64,000 nt of DNA from Brachycybe producta (lineage: Eukaryota; Arthropoda; Diplopoda; Playtdesmida; Andrognathidae): the NCBI GenBank assembly GCA_036925085.1, contig JAUPFP010000002.1, forward strand, positions 331,001 to 395,000, read 5' to 3'. Under the pieces are notes generated by a model. The model made no database searches. It was given only the letters and a program-made list of their open reading frames with translations, and was not told the DNA's origin. The translations under genes were made by a program, and so were the position numbers. This document shows, piece after piece, positions 11,058-23,829 of this stretch. The stretch's first letter is position 1. Each line of letters starts with the position of its first letter.

Positions 11058-11767
11058 CATTTCTAGGTCATTCCACCTAAAGTTGTTTACCTTAGACATT
11101 TCAGCTAAAATATTACACCTAAACCAAATACTATTGTTTTTTTACTTATATGACAATACAGCTAAAGCCTTCACCTAATAAACGTTAAGTTAGTGAGTTC
11201 TTTAATATATTTACATCTAAATCCATTTAATTTAATAGTATGTTGCCTCATTTCGTTCACACACAAAACGTTTTTCTTCTAAACTTTTTTCTTTAAACAA
11301 TTTCACCAAAACAAATTCACCAAAATAAATTTCACAACTTTAACTCGACAAATTCATCAACATACAGATCACCTAAAATATTTTCATCTAAAGATTTTTC
11401 TAGTAAACAAGTTAACATAAAATACATTTGACCTTGTGTATCAAAACATTTGTTTCAAAAACTGTTTCACCTATATAACTTTTTTTTAGTACAAATTATG
11501 TTTGCAAAACTTGATTAAGGCTGTTTCTTTAAGCAAAATTGTGGCTAAAATTAATTTAAATTAGACACAAAAATAAGTGTAAGAAAGCTGAGTTATTTAA
11601 ACTTCTCTGTTAGTTGATTTTCTTTTCTCAAAAAGTGTATTTGTGTAATAGTGTACAAATGTTTAGATGAAAATATGGAATTTTTCTCTCTTGGTGTACT
11701 CTATTCTGCAGAGTTCCAATGATTTCTTGTTCCCTAAACAAGAAAACTCTGCCAGTGAGTATACACT
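11058..11767. other. AT-rich DNA with degenerate short repeats, no gene
   Basis: Runs of related words (CACCTAAA, TCATCTAAA, CACCAAAA) recur about every 18-30 bases between 11090 and 11470, like a decayed minisatellite. The array at 41255-41368 has a similar look (TTTGYCCTAAA). Nothing coding is seen. Confidence 0.5.
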
Positions 11768-12360
11768 TTGACGTGGTGGCAGAGTTTAAAGGTTAGTGAT
11801 TTCCTGAACCAAGTGATACTCTGGAGGATTGTGCAAATGAATGTTATTGCAAGTAGAAAAATATCAACACAAAAGATTTCATTTTTCTCGGTGATAATCT
11901 CAATAAAGCACTCTGGATCAAACAATGCAATTGATAAAGAGCTATCTGAGGATGCCTTGTTGGATGAGGTTGAGAATGGACCATTTGAAGCTGTTGTCTC
12001 TAGAAGAAAAAAGGAAGGTATGTCAATAATGGGTAATGGTTCTTCCTCAAGTGTCCTTATTGGATGTGCACCACATCTTAGGCTATTTGTGGGAGGATGT
12101 GTTTCCACTACCTCTTCTGAAGCTGTTAAGGAAATCTAAGTAATCAACATGTAACTACTATTACGGTGCTCAAGACATCAAGAATTGGCAGCAGGAGGAA
12201 CTTTTTCTTTGTTATTGTTGATGAATCTGACTGTACAGCCAGGCAACTGAGCCTCCAACTGAGAGAATGGATGGACTGAGTGGGAGGCTGCCCAACAAAG
12301 ATCGATAGAAATGACGATGGAAGGATCATCCAGACATCTAATCTGGGCATCTCTTTTGGT
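11768..12360 (+). pseudogene. CR1-like LINE 1: ORF1 remnant
   Basis: The open frame 11768-12139 ends NGPFEAVVSRRKKEG...LFVGGCVSTTSSEAVKEI, followed after a stop by FFFVIVDESD. The pattern of a basic VVSRRKK stretch, then (L/I)FVG...TT.E.VK, then a short strand resembles the RNA-binding ORF1 of CR1-clade LINEs. The endonuclease follows directly downstream on the same strand. Stops and a frameshift near 12139 disable it. It could also be an unrelated frame, but the order of parts argues for ORF1. Confidence 0.45.
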
Positions 12361-12391
12361 TTAAAGTGTGTTGTTTAATTCGAGGAGTATA

Positions 12392-13282
12392 ATGAACAAA
12401 CTTAATTTATTGAAGGTTCTAGCTCAGTGAGAAAGTTATGATTGTATTTGTATGTGTGAGACCTGGATACCTAAAGAGACTCTTGATTCCTTTGTGTGTC
12501 CTCCAGGTTATAATATTGTGATAGGAGATAGAGAAAATACAAGAGGTGGTGGTGTCTGTATCCTGGTCAGAGATTCATTGTCCTATTTGCCTGTAACAAT
12601 TTAAAGACTTCATTTTGAAGGAGCTTGTGTTGAGCTCAAAAGTACAAAAAGTAGCATACAATTGGTGGTTTATTACCAGAGTCCAACCCAGGCTACTTCT
12701 ATGGATCATATGACGGCACTTATTCAAAGTATTAAAAATATTTGTAATGGGAATTGTCTGGTTATTATTGTTGGGGACATTAATCGCCCTGGTGTACAAT
12801 GGACAGAAAATTTAGGCCATAATGCATGTGTTGAATCTTTTGTCATGTCAATGTGTGAATTGGGTTTAACACAAAACATCATTTTTAAGAACCATGGTAA
12901 TAATATGCTTTCTTTATTATTTGTTAATAATGACTATAGTGTGGATTTGATAATGGCTGGTGAACCAATTTTTGACAGCAATAATCCTCTGCATCTCTCC
13001 ATTAATTTTCGGGTTCATGGTTATTTCATTAAAGATATGAATCCGAGACTTGGTAGGATTCTTGACCTTAAAACTCTTCAATCTATTTATCATCAACTTT
13101 TGTTTGAACTGATGTTTGTCCCTCATTCTGATAATGTGGAGGAATGTTGGCTGTTTCTGAAAGAGAGATTAATAACATGTCTGGACACTGAAGCTTCTAT
13201 TGTAAAAAAAATTTCCTTTTCCACTCACAATCCAAAGAGCTTATCTTGCAAAAAAGCATGCTTGGAAAGTAATGAGGGCTAA
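12392..13282 (+). pseudogene. CR1-like LINE 1: apurinic-type endonuclease remnant
   Basis: The AP-endonuclease domain that nicks target DNA in non-LTR retrotransposition. CETWIPKETLD and RGGGVCILVRD near 12460-12580 are the second and third endonuclease blocks. After a stop near 12600 the frame continues at 12662 with VVYYQSP, then CLVIIVGDINRPGVQW (the GDFN..GI.W block, Asp kept). The frame runs on into the linker before RT. Stops interrupt the N-terminal half. Confidence 0.8.
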
Positions 13283-13345
13283 TAGTACAACTTTTAATCA
13301 TGCTCAGTACAAATTACACCAATCTATATGTGCTATTCTTGTGAA

Positions 13346-13619
13346 GGATCATACTAGATCGTAGAAATTATTCTTGAGGGTGGTGACGTAAAGACGTTTT
13401 TTTAATTAGCTAAATCAAAAATTAGCACTAATAGGAAATTACCAATTCCCGCTCTACGTAATGACGATGGAATTATGTGTTTGGATCATGCTAGATTTTT
13501 GAAATTATTCTTGAGGGTGGTGACGTAAAGACGTTTTTTTAATTTGCTAAATCAAAAATTAGCACTAATAGGAAATTACCAATTCCCGCTCTACGTAATG
13601 ACGATAGAATTATGTGTTT
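13346..13619. repeat. 137-bp tandem duplication within LINE 1
   Basis: Units 13346-13482 and 13483-13619 share GGATCAT, GGGTGGTGACGTAAAGACG and CCCGCTCTACGTAATGACG. They differ at only a handful of sites, so the duplication is younger than most LINE decay. It lies between endonuclease and RT and disrupts the frame. Confidence 0.92.
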
Positions 13620-14722
13620 GGATATACAGGAGAAGACAAATATTTCAAATGATCACTTCTTTAAGGTTTTTAAGCATAATAAATTAGATCTTGTGCAAGA
13701 CTTTAGTAGTTGTCATACTGACTATAGTATTGTGGATATTTTTACTACTGAGAAAGTTTGGAAAGAAGTTTTGCACATTAAGCCTGGTTCTGCTACTGGT
13801 CCGGTTAACATTCCTGCTCAAATTTTAAATTTTTGCTTCGAGATTTTATGTGTACCCTTGGCTTATATTTTTAAACTGAGCATGTTAAAGGGGGAACTGC
13901 CCAGTGACTGGAAGCTTCCTAATGTAACTGCAGACTATAAGAAGGGGAACAAAGATGACCCAAATAACTACAGACCAATTTCCATTACAAGTATAGGTGT
14001 TAGGGTAAAGGAAAAAAATTATTGCTAGGTTTTGATCACTCGTTTAATGAATAATAACCAAATTTCAAGTAAGCAATTTGGTTTTTTGCCTAGAAGGTCT
14101 ATTACTACACAACTATTGCATTGTATGGAACTAATAACAGAGTCTTTGGACAACAAAAGCCTTTAACTTGAATCACACATTGCTGAAACGTAAATTTACT
14201 GACAGAGATTTAGACCTCTTGATAATCAAATGGATAACAAACTTTTTAACTTTGCGACAACAGAGGGTTAAACTGGAAAATACATTTTCGCAATTGTCTG
14301 AAGTTATTAGTGGAGTACCAAAGGAAAGTGTGTTGGGACCATTGCTTTTTGGGTTTTTCATAGATGACTTGCCCTCAGTTATTGATAGTGTGCATACATT
14401 TTTATATGCTGATAATTCAAAACTGATTTCTGATAATTCAGCATGCTTACAAATGGGTATTGATTCCTTTGCATGCTGGTCAGAGTTGAACAAATTGGAG
14501 CTTGGGCTACAAAAGTGTGTTTTCATGTCACTGTGTTCTGGTAGTGGGCTTGATAAGTTTTGGTTAAAGGATTATTTCTTTGAGAAAAAGCATGAAGTGG
14601 CCAACTTAGGAGTTGTTATTAATGATAAACTGAGTTTTGTGGCACACTGTAGAAGCATTATTATGAAGGCAGAAAGTAGGGCCTGGATGATGAATAACAT
14701 TTTTGTCCACAGTACCTTATAA
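13612..14722 (+). pseudogene. CR1-like LINE 1: reverse transcriptase remnant
   Basis: Two open pieces. The first, 13612-14028, holds the fingers: KPGSATGPVNIPAQIL, LPSDWKLPNVTADYKKG and NNYRPISITS. A frameshift and stops follow. The piece 14168-14722 holds WITNFL..RQQRVKL, SGVPKESVLGPLLFGFFIDD and FLYADNSKL. The catalytic Y-A-D-D motif reads Y-A-D-N. The order RPIS, GVP(Q)GSVLGP, YAD(D) identifies a CR1/Jockey-superfamily RT. The Asn and the frameshift make it inactive. Confidence 0.88.
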
Positions 14723-14738
14723 AGTGTATGTGTAACTT

Positions 14739-15402
14739 TTGCTAGAGTTCGCATCTCTGATATGGTCAGCAGGTAATACAACAGATGTGAATGCCATTGA
14801 AAGATTCCAACGTAAATTCACAAGTCAATTTGCAGAGTGTAATAACTTGAATTATGAGCAGAGGTTGGAATTATTAGGTCTCAGATCACTTAGAGAGAGA
14901 CAAATTGTAGCAGATATGGTGGTGTTCTTTAAGGTTGTACATGGTTGGTTTATTGTATGCCCAAGTTTATGTCAAAATTAAAGCCACTTAATTCACGAAC
15001 AAGGGGTCATGATATGCATTTCGTTTTGCCAAATTAGAGGTGTCAACATTGAAAGATGAGCTATCTAAATTGCTGTATTCCAATTTGGAATTGTCTGCCA
15101 ATTGAAGTTGTCCACTCTCCTACACCTGATGTTGTATGCACAAAATTATATGCCATGCAGATTTTAAAATGGTGTTCAGAGAAGAGTTTACTTGAATGAT
15201 TGTTATATTATTTCTAATTTGTTCACATTAGGATGTTGTGTTGATTTTTGATTTTTATGGTTTTATATTTTTTTACCAATATGCTCATGTTTCTTTATTC
15301 TTTTTCTTTTTTTATTTTTATCAATGACGTTATTTGTTATATGTTGTAATTCAACAGATATATAATAAAGTTTCTATTATTATTATTATTATTATTATAA
15401 TA
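14739..15402 (+). pseudogene. CR1-like LINE 1: C-terminal region and 3' end
   Basis: 14739-14981 encodes the C-terminal region after RT (LEFASLIWSAG, IERFQRKFTSQ, YEQRLELLGLRSLRERQI), typical of this LINE group. A frameshift near 14730 separates it from RT. The 3' UTR runs to TATAATAAAG and a short (ATT)n tail at 15374-15400, which marks the 3' terminus. Confidence 0.8.
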
Positions 15403-16255
15403 AAAGCAAACAATAAAATAAAAACTCAAAAATACACTTACCTAATGTTGAACAGTGTTATTGTAACTTTGTCCTGTATAATATGTGCATTTCATGCTGT
15501 AAAATAACCCATTATTTAAGAAAATGCTCCTAGATAAACTAGAAATAATTTTCCCCTAATTTTCCCCTTTTTTATAAAAAAACTGCAAAAAATAGATAAG
15601 TTGGACTTAATAGATAGTTGGACATTTCTATGCATACCTCCACCAAGAACACAGTGGCCTGCCTGCAAATGGCCTTAATATAACTTGTCCTACCTGCCCC
15701 TGCTCACTTTTTTAAGTACCCCCACCTACCCTTGATTACCCTCACCTGCCCAAAAATTTTGCGACCTGCCCAGAAATAATGAAATTCTGCCCATTATATA
15801 CAAAAAATTTCAAATTTTTTTTTAAAATTACGGAAGTTTTATTTTGGGCAGGTAGTGGTTCAGTTTAGTAGAGAGTACCCTCACCTACACTAGATTACTC
15901 TCACATACCCAAAAATATCGTGACCTGCCCAGAAATAATGATATTCTGCCTTTTCTGCCCATTCTGCCCATCCTGCCTTTTAGTATGACCCCTAAGATTG
16001 GCAAATCTTCATCCAGATTCACAACAGATCACATATATGGAAAGCCATTTTACTTTTTTATCCACATTTACTGGATTCCAAGAATAGAAATAAAATCTGA
16101 AAGTCCAGTAAAACGTGGAAAAACTAAAATGCTTTGCCATGCAGTACATGATTCACCCTGCAATGTCTTCCCATTGCATTTTATGCACAAATAATGCCAC
16201 CAGACGGAGCTAGCTTCATTTTTTGTTTTAGACCAGGCATTCAATGCTTTAACAT
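15403..16255. other. AT-rich DNA, no gene assigned
   Basis: Contains a diverged direct repeat of a C-rich block (ACCTGCCCAGAAATAATGA at about 15760 and 15920). The plus-strand frame 15985-16194 is open for 69 codons but is not recognised. Nothing else is supported. Confidence 0.4.
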
Positions 16256-16640
16256 AGAGAAGATAGGAAGTTGTCAGTCCAGGAAAGTAATATTGAGATG
16301 TTTTGGGCCTGCCACTTTTTATTAATTTAGTGCCATTTTAGTTTGGGTTTTTAAACTTTGTTTGCACCTTGTATTTTGTTTTAGCTTCTGGGCCACTCGG
16401 TACGTTTAGGTACCGATTGACCCAGATATTATTTTTAACTTGACTTTATCGTTCTCCCCTCTTATGCCATAGTTCTCAACTTTCACTAGAGTAGATTTTA
16501 TTACTTTTTGATTAAGTTGTTTACATTTTTCATTTACCCTTTTAAGAGGGCCATGAGTCATCATTTTGGCAAAAGAGACCAATACATTGATTGGTCTATT
16601 TGGACCCAAACTTTATTTTGTCCAATCAGAGAAATGTGTC

Positions 16641-16679
16641 CTGAGAATCCGACTTCTGGATTCTCAGGGTATAAATAGA
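16641..16679 (+). promoter_or_regulatory. Candidate Pol II core promoter: inverted repeat plus TATA box
   Basis: CTGAGAATCC (16641-16650) and GGATTCTCAG (16658-16667) form a perfect 10-bp inverted repeat, followed 2 bases later by TATAAATAG (16670-16678). A CCAAT-type word lies at 16622. This may be the promoter of a solo LTR spanning roughly 16.3-17.1 kb, since AATTGGTGACA at about 17100 could be the start of a primer-binding site. LTR ends could not be fixed. Confidence 0.4.
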
Positions 16680-17120
16680 GATGTGCCCAATTTTAGCTAG
16701 GTTTTTGCACATTATTTCCAAACGTGATTATTATTTTTATGTGTTGTGATTTAAAACGAAGTTATCATTTTGCCTATTTTTATATGTGGAATAAATCCCC
16801 AATTTTCTATTTAAACTACAGTGGTGATTTTAATTATTCTCGAGATCAATTATTTCGTGACTGTGCAATTCATCATTTCTTTGCAGCCCTACGCCATTTG
16901 GATACTCCAAGTCTTTGACAGGTGCAAGCTTGCAACATCAAGTTCATGAGTATATTCGCATTTTTTTCAAGGGTAAATTTACGAACACAAGTCAATGAAG
17001 TACAGAGACAAAAGATCCTCAAAACTGAGAGTCTTTATAAGAGACTAGTGAGGACATTAAATAGACCTTATATTGGTCTAGTCCTCCCGGGCCGATAGAA
17101 TTGGTGACATAGCCAATCAC

Positions 17121-19038
17121 CTTTAATAAGAGTGAAAACTCGCTCATACCATTAGAAAAGAGCAGATTCTATCAGGGAGAAAAGTTACATCACAAAATAT
17201 GGTGGAGGTGCAGGGTAGTTTATAAAACTTTCTACCTTGTTTTGCCCTTGAAGAGCATGTTGAAAAACACAAAGCAGTATCATATTTCAATTCTGTAAAC
17301 AATTTTGAATCAAAACAAAATTTTTGAAAGTTTTTTGTCACAATATATACGATAAACAGTGGTGAATACCAACGGAATAACCAAAGTTCTCCTAGCAACT
17401 CCTCCAATAAAAAGGATGGATACTTAATGTTTATAAAACATAGTCATCTTATATTATTAAAAGTAATTTTCTGAAAATAAAAATGACTTTAAAATAAATT
17501 AAGTTGAGTTAAGAAAATGTTAATTTTGAAATTAAGAAACTTACTAACAATCACTACAAGAGTGAAAAGGTAAACTAATTTTAAGATAACGTAAACATGT
17601 TAATGAAACATGGCCATCTTATGCTAATTTCAAAAGGATATAAATTTTTGTAACTTGTGAAATTGCAAAAATGAAGTAATGTGATGCCTATCATTATATT
17701 CATTATTTATGTAAGTGAGAAATTAATACAAAATTTTGGAAAGAATTGTTAAGTATGTTTATTGAAAACAGCCATTTCTTTAAAATTTCTTGTTTTTCTC
17801 TAAATAATAAGTTCAAAACAAACAAACAAAAAACTTTTTTAGTTTTTATTAATTTTAAACAAGAATATATAAGAATATAGAAGCAAGACAAAAAATACCT
17901 CTTGTAAATTTTGAGTTGTACAAAATTGACCAGATGGTACAAACAAACTGTATATTGTATAGGTTTGTATATTTTGAAATTGGACACAAATAAGACAATA
18001 ACACTGCTTTATTTATGTCTGAAATGAAGTGAAATGTTATACCTAAAATTGACACCCCGTGTTAATTGAAACTAACATCTACAATGTCCTTCTTCATCTA
18101 CATAAAATTTAGATAAATAAGGATGTGTGACAATATAGTCACTAAACAAATAGTGAAAACATGTTTAACTGTAAGTGTAAATAGCTTAATTCAAGTCTAT
18201 AAACTTGATGAAGTTCAATTGTAACTTTTAATTATTAATAATTACTGTATGCCCTTGGTGATAGGTATTAGTGTCTTAAGTCCATGTTAATTTTATGTTA
18301 ATCATTAATTCAGTGTCTAAATCATTTATGTGTCCTAACCAAAAACAATCAAAGGGCATGAATGTTCAGAAATACCTTTTAAAAGTTAAATTATTATTAT
18401 CTTATAAAAAGCAAATTAAAATACTTTACTTTTGATGTTATTGAATAGTTCAATACTATGAGAGGAGTTTTTATAACAGTATTGCTAAATATTATTTTTT
18501 TCAAAAAATCGATTTTATATCTAAATTTTGTGTCAGAATTATATTGTTGTCTCAACTATAAAATATGTCTAAGTGTGAAGACAAATGTTATTGTAAATAA
18601 CAAACTACAACTCTTAAAAAATTTAAATAACCTAGTGCCTTTTCCTTCAAAAAAGTGGTAATTACTGCCTCGTAAGTGCAAACATCACCGTGCAATAGTA
18701 TGGACGATCTCATCTTCATAGACATCTTAAAAATGTCCTAATTTTTGTTTTACTACAAAAAACAATCATCAAGAAACTATAAAACTTATCTAACTACTGA
18801 AGAGCACTACCTAAGTGAGAGAGCATTCTTAATAGCTGAACACAATCTTCTTCAAAAGACTTGATTAAGAATCATCTAGGCTAATGACATCTAAGAAAAA
18901 AGATCTTCCAGTCCAAAAACATTCTAGAGAGAAAGTCTTCAAGTTTCATTATTTTCATCAGGCATGCTACCAACCATATCTTCTACTAGCTATCATCCTA
19001 GGCACTGTGGCACCAAATATATAATATATGCTATATTC
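17121..19038. other. AT-rich DNA, no gene found
   Basis: Both strands have only short open frames without recognisable motifs. No long repeats or inverted repeats are evident. Confidence 0.5.
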
Positions 19039-19062
19039 AATTCAATTCAATTCAACTCAGTA
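19039..19062 (-). repeat. LINE 2 3' tail, (TTGAA)n
   Basis: Plus-strand TTCAATTCAATTCAATTCAA; in the LINE's sense this is a short TTGAA microsatellite at the 3' end, as in many CR1/L2-type LINEs. It fixes the element's right-hand terminus in its own orientation. Confidence 0.8.
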
Positions 19063-19246
19063 CACCTGCAATCAGCTCGAAAGCCATGTGGCAGGGGGGA
19101 TTGCTCCCATTCATAAACTACTGTCATTTAAACAGAATAGGACATCATTGTTAAATTGAAATTGTCCTAACAAAGGGCTATCTACTGGAAGAGAATTCCA
19201 TAGTCGAATAACATTTGGGAAAAAAGACCAGAAATATGCATCAGTT

Positions 19247-20523
19247 CTAGCAGTTAATTTTTTGATGGCCTTGTCTACCCTTAAGAGGATTTCTAGTTAA
19301 TAAGCCATTGAGCAGAGCAATGTTATCATCAGTCAGCAACCATTCGAATAGGGCAAGGCTTTGCTCATTTCTTCTGGCTGTTAATGATTCCCATTGTAGT
19401 TCCTGGAGCATTGACGATACACTGTCGGTATACATATATCTTCCTTTCACAAATTTTGCAGCCCTACACTGTACCATTTCTATTTCATGTTTTGAGTTAC
19501 TTCTAAATGGATTCCAAATTAGTGAATAATATTCTAATATAGGTCTAAACAGGCTAAAATAACATGCCTCTTTTACATTTTGTTTACAATGTTTAAGGGT
19601 GCGTTGAACAAATTGCAGTCTTTGATTAGCTTTGCTGACTGCTTTGGTTATATGTTCTTTCCATAGCATGTCTTTTGATAAGGCTAAGCCTAAATAATTG
19701 ATTTTATCAACATGGGTTAGCTGAACATCCCTCATAGTGTAAGGTACCCTGCAAGGTTCATGTTTTCGGGAAACATGCATAATGTTGCATTTAATTCTAT
19801 TTAGTAGTAAATGCCACTCAGCACACCATTCTTCAATGCTATTTAGATCTCTTTGGAGGGCTTCAATGTCCTCATTACTCCTAATCCTTCTGTACACAAC
19901 AGCATCATCGGCAAATAAACACATTGTACTGCTGCACCTATCTGCCAGATCATTTATGAACAAAAGGAAAAGCAGTGGTCCAAGAATGCTACCCTGAGGT
20001 ACACCAGATGTTACTTGTGCCCAGTCTGACATGGCGCCATCAATTTGGACACGCAGTTGTCTATTGGATAAGAAAGATGACATCCATAAAATTACTTGGT
20101 TATTTATATTAAATGTTATCATTTTTTTTTAATTAGTAGTGAATGTTTTACTGTATCAAATGCTTTTGCAAAATCCAGAAATACCAAATCAAATTCGGCC
20201 TTACTGTTCAAACCAGACTGTATGTCTTGCATGAATAGTGCCAACTGGGTATCACACGATCTGCCTTTGTGAAAACCATGCTGATTTTCATGAATTAGTT
20301 TATGCATCTTTAAATGCTTGATTGTACAAGAATAAATTATGTGTTCAAGGGTTTTACAAACAATGGATGTTAAAAAAATTGGTCTATAGTTTTTTGGAAG
20401 GTGTTCATCACCCGTTTTAAAAATTGGACAAATGCTCGCTTGCCTCCATGCTAATGGCAATATTCCACTCTGAAGGGAGTCTTGAAAAAGTTTACTTAAA
20501 AATGGACTGACTTCTGCAGCCAA
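19247..20523 (-). pseudogene. CR1-like LINE 2: reverse transcriptase and C-terminal region
   Basis: Two frames joined by one frameshift at an A-rich run near 20120. The upstream piece (20523-20119) has LPLAWRQASICPIFK, NYRPIFLTS, NQHGFHKGRSC and DLVFLDFAKAFDTV (catalytic Asp of motif A). The 291-codon piece (20122-19247) has SGVPQGSILGPLLFLLFIND, LFADDAVVY (intact ADD), YLGLAL and the C-terminal region with FRPILEYYSLIW and MVQCRAAKFV. All RT catalytic residues are present, so one frameshift is the main defect here. Assigned to the CR1/Jockey superfamily. Confidence 0.93.
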
Positions 20524-21094
20524 CTCTTTTAGTAATCTTGGTAAATTTCATCTGGGCCTGATGATTTGTTTGTATCTAAATTACAAAGAAGGGTTTGTAA
20601 TCCAGTGGTGTCTATGACTATGTCTGGCATAACTTGAGGTAAGGTGTCCATTGGTTGTACCTTGTTACCATCATTAGAATGAAAAGATCAAACATCAGAA
20701 CAAACATCACCTAGGGGTGTCATAATTGAAGTTATGGTATTTGGACTTTTGTTGAGACTTTTTACATATTTCCAGAATGATTTAGGGTTTTTATGGAGTG
20801 AGACACCCAACACATTATTTGTAAAATTTAAGTGTTCCTTTTTAAGTAAACTTTTCACATGAGATCCCTGGAAGCTGAATTGTAATTTAGTAGTGGCATT
20901 AATATTTCTTTTCATTTTAGATTGAGTTTCGCGTTGCTTACGAAGAGCCCGGCGTATCTCATTTGTGTACCAAATTGGCTCCGAGCTTGATTTAGAATTT
21001 TTGAGTGGAATGAATTATTTTATTCCATTTGAAATTACTCTAACAAATGATGCCCACTGTTGGTTTACATCACTTGATTTAACATTATCATTAT
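20524..21094 (-). pseudogene. CR1-like LINE 2: linker between endonuclease and RT
   Basis: The open piece 20915-20688 includes NPKSFWKYVKSLNKS, the usual linker of these LINEs. RTKGTQ-type and Ser-rich text follows before the RT fingers. Stops and frameshifts lie on both sides. Confidence 0.75.
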
Positions 21095-21886
21095 TCAATT
21101 CTTTTGACACATAAAGTTTAAAATTAGCCCAATCAGCTTTGTTGTACTGAAGAACATTTCTGGGAGCCTATTGGATTTTTTCAACTTGGGTAACTCCAAG
21201 TAAATCATTTTGTGATCACTTATGCCATCAACAACTTCAATTGATTGCACATTCTCTGGGGTGTTGGTCAATACTAAATCTTGAATATTAGCTGATGAAT
21301 TGGTGAGACGTGTTGGGGTTTGCACAAGCTGATCCAGGGAATACGTGTATACACAATCAAGCAGTATATCTATTAATTTATGACATGAAGTCTGGGAATC
21401 TATAGCATAATTTTTCCAATTTATTCCAGGAAGATTAAAATCACCACCAATGAGAACTGATGCATATTTGTGGACAGAAAATAAGGAGTCCAGACATTTT
21501 CTAAATTGGAGTAAGTCCTCCTCGTCATTTGATGGTGGATGTCTTCCATTTTTAAGCAAAATGCTACAACAAACAGCCTCACAGTCTCCCTCAAACAATG
21601 GCTCTATTTGACAAAAAAATTTTGTTGAAAACTAGAAATACTCTACCACTTTTTTTTTCTCCCTATCTTTTCGGAATATGCTAAATTGTTGGGGAAACAC
21701 TTCTTCAGAGGGAACATCTTCAGATAGCCATGATTCACCACCAAAAATAATATCAGGAAAATAGCTTTCTACTGCTTCTTTAAACTGAATTACTTTATTT
21801 CTTATACTTCGGCAATTCACTATTAGTGTTTTTAGTATATTACTTGAAGGCTTATTATTTTCTTTGTTGTCCTGAGAATCTTTCAT
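21095..21886 (-). pseudogene. CR1-like LINE 2: apurinic-type endonuclease
   Basis: 21886-21632 encodes the N-terminal endonuclease blocks (LIVNCRSIRNKV and GESWLSEDV, where the N and E are active-site residues). After a frameshift in an A-rich run near 21630, 21598-21095 continues with ILLKNGRHPPSN, SVLIGGDFNLPGINW, a leucine-rich stretch and VVDGISDHKMIYLEL (the SDH block). All main catalytic blocks can be seen. The domain nicks target DNA for target-primed reverse transcription. Confidence 0.9.
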
Positions 21887-22071
21887 TGAAGGCTTTTTAT
21901 TAGAAAGGGTTTCTTTTTGGATATTTGATTTACATGCATTAACTGAACGATCTTTCTTCCTAAAAGCAGGGCATTTAGCAATTAGTGGTTTCCCTGGACA
22001 TTACTGCAGACAGATTTCCAGAGAACAGAGCTCAAGACATCCTTACCAGCTGCAGTCAGGTGAAGGCCATT

Positions 22072-22760
22072 TCATAGATAATACTCCTCAGGAGCTCTAA
22101 GAAGCTCCTGAGAAGCATCAGCATATGAGTAACCAGCACTACGACAGAGAAGAGAAATCTCTCGTGAGAGATCTGTCTCTCTAGAAAGATGTTTGAGTTG
22201 CTCAGCTATCCCCTTTGGTGCATCCATCTTGATATTGTTAGTGCCGGCATGCACAACCACAACAGGGTTAAGACTTGCTTTACTCAGTGCTGCCTCAACT
22301 CGAGTGGTTAAGTGCTCAACACGTGTGCCTGGATAACACCACGTAGTTGACTTTCCAGTTTTGCCGACCTTAACACCTCAAACGATACTGTCACCAATGA
22401 GATGCACATTGATAGGCTTGTCAGTTTGCGGGCTAACATTAGTGGAGGTAGAGGCAGGGGGCTCCCAAACCCCAGACAACACACCAAATCAGTTTCCAAC
22501 CATGGCAGAAGGACTACCACTAGCCACGACACTGGCAAAGCTTTTTCTCTGTGGCTGAAATCCTTTGCCTTTAACCACCGTCCATCGATCACCTGTCTGG
22601 GCTGCCCAATTCATAACAACAAGATCAGTCCCAACAGATGCATTGGATGTCGAACCGGATGCTGCATCACAAGTCTGGCACCCAACCTCATGACAAAACA
22701 ACAGGAGATGGAAATGGCTATACTAACAGATGCAATTCCTAAAACAATCTTCAACTCTCT
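22072..22760 (-). pseudogene. CR1-like LINE 2: ORF1 with SGNH esterase-like domain
   Basis: The minus strand reads VHLIGDSIV near 22400 (SGNH block I, with the GDS serine), then WCYPGTRVEHL, then VVVVHAGTNNI near 22260 (block III, with Gly-Thr-Asn), then KDLSRE-type helix and YSYADASQELL. This is the SGNH/GDSL esterase-like module known from ORF1 of CR1 and L2 LINEs. Upstream, 22701-22489 has a Cys-containing N-terminal part and NWAAQTGDRWTVVKGKG. A TGA sits right after GDSIV, and frameshifts separate the parts. Confidence 0.8.
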
Positions 22761-22789
22761 CCTGAAAGACTTATATAAGTAATTAAATA

Positions 22790-23341
22790 TTTATTTTCTT
22801 TTTTTATAAAACAGACCAATTGCTGAGATTTTTGCCATCAATATATTTAATAATTTTTTTACTACCTGACACTACTCCACCAGAAGATTGCCAAAATATT
22901 AACTGAAATGTGATTGGCTAAATAAGCACCAGGTATGTTAAGAATATTAAGGAAATCTTTCAAACTATGGTTGTGTTTTAATCAGCTTAATTAGCTTAAT
23001 CAGTTTTATCAAGCTTACTATTTAAGTTAGAAACTGGGTAACATCGTAATTTACTTTATGGCTTCAGAACAAATATTTTTCTTTCATTTGTTATGATCAT
23101 AACCTTATTATACAATTATTATTCTTATTGTTTCTTGCTTTCTAAACTTTGTTTGGAATTCCAAAATGTGTGGAAAACACAGAGCAATGCGCCAGTAATA
23201 CATTGATGGATAACTTTCCTGAAAAATGATGTTTATATCCTACAACTTGATTGCATTGATGTCTTTTGGGCAGATGATATGTTGTTTTTAAGGTGTTTTT
23301 TAAACTAGAAAATTGCATTTATTCATTTATTTTTATGAAAG
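22790..23341. other. AT-rich DNA, no gene found
   Basis: Only low-complexity AT-rich sequence; includes the direct words AATCAGCTTAATTAGCTTAATCAG at about 22980 (a short tandem). No coding signal. Confidence 0.5.
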
Positions 23342-23461
23342 ATTCGCACGCAAAACTGTTGCAAAATTAACAATAGAAGAAGAAAAAACACGAGTGCAAC
23401 AGGATACAAGCAAAAATAAGGTGGCATACGTTGCCCACAAACGGACTGTGGTTTTCAAATG
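23342..23461 (+). other. Candidate coding exon, unrecognised
   Basis: A 120-base open block (read RFARKTVAKL...KTRVQQDTSK) flanked by a T-rich run ending AAAG on the left and G|GTAGGA on the right, as a symmetrical internal exon would be. The composition is Lys/Arg/Thr-rich and charged, unlike the surrounding AT-rich DNA. No family is recognised. It could belong with the RBR-like fragment 400 bases downstream, or be chance. Confidence 0.25.
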
Positions 23462-23829
23462 GTAGGATAACAAAATACTAATGAAAATTTTCTAGCAATA
23501 TAATAGGTGCACACGAGTAACTTATGAGTGCAAGTTCAAGCATAGATCATTGTGATGGCAATGGAACAATGTGTGAAACATGCCTTTGTTTGTAATTTTA
23601 TGAATTTCAAAATTTATAATTTAGAATTAATCAATTGAAAGTAAAATAATTACAACTAATCAACGAGAGCAAGTTTTTTGGGAAGAACATTTAAGTGACT
23701 TGTGTGTACTACTTGCCCAAAGTGCCAACTAAATAAACTGAAGTCAATTTTTTAGATTCTAAGGTGCAAATTGTGCACATGCTATATACAAACAAAAACC
23801 ACTCTTGATGTGAAGAAGGCCGCCATGAA

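Noticed and set aside
16300-17120. A solo LTR around the TATA box at 16670
   Set aside because: No matching TG...CA ends with flanking duplication could be found, so only the promoter-like motif is listed.
17144-18055. Minus-strand frames of 66-94 codons
   Set aside because: AT-rich, composed of Phe/Ile/Leu/Lys runs expected by chance; no homology recognised.
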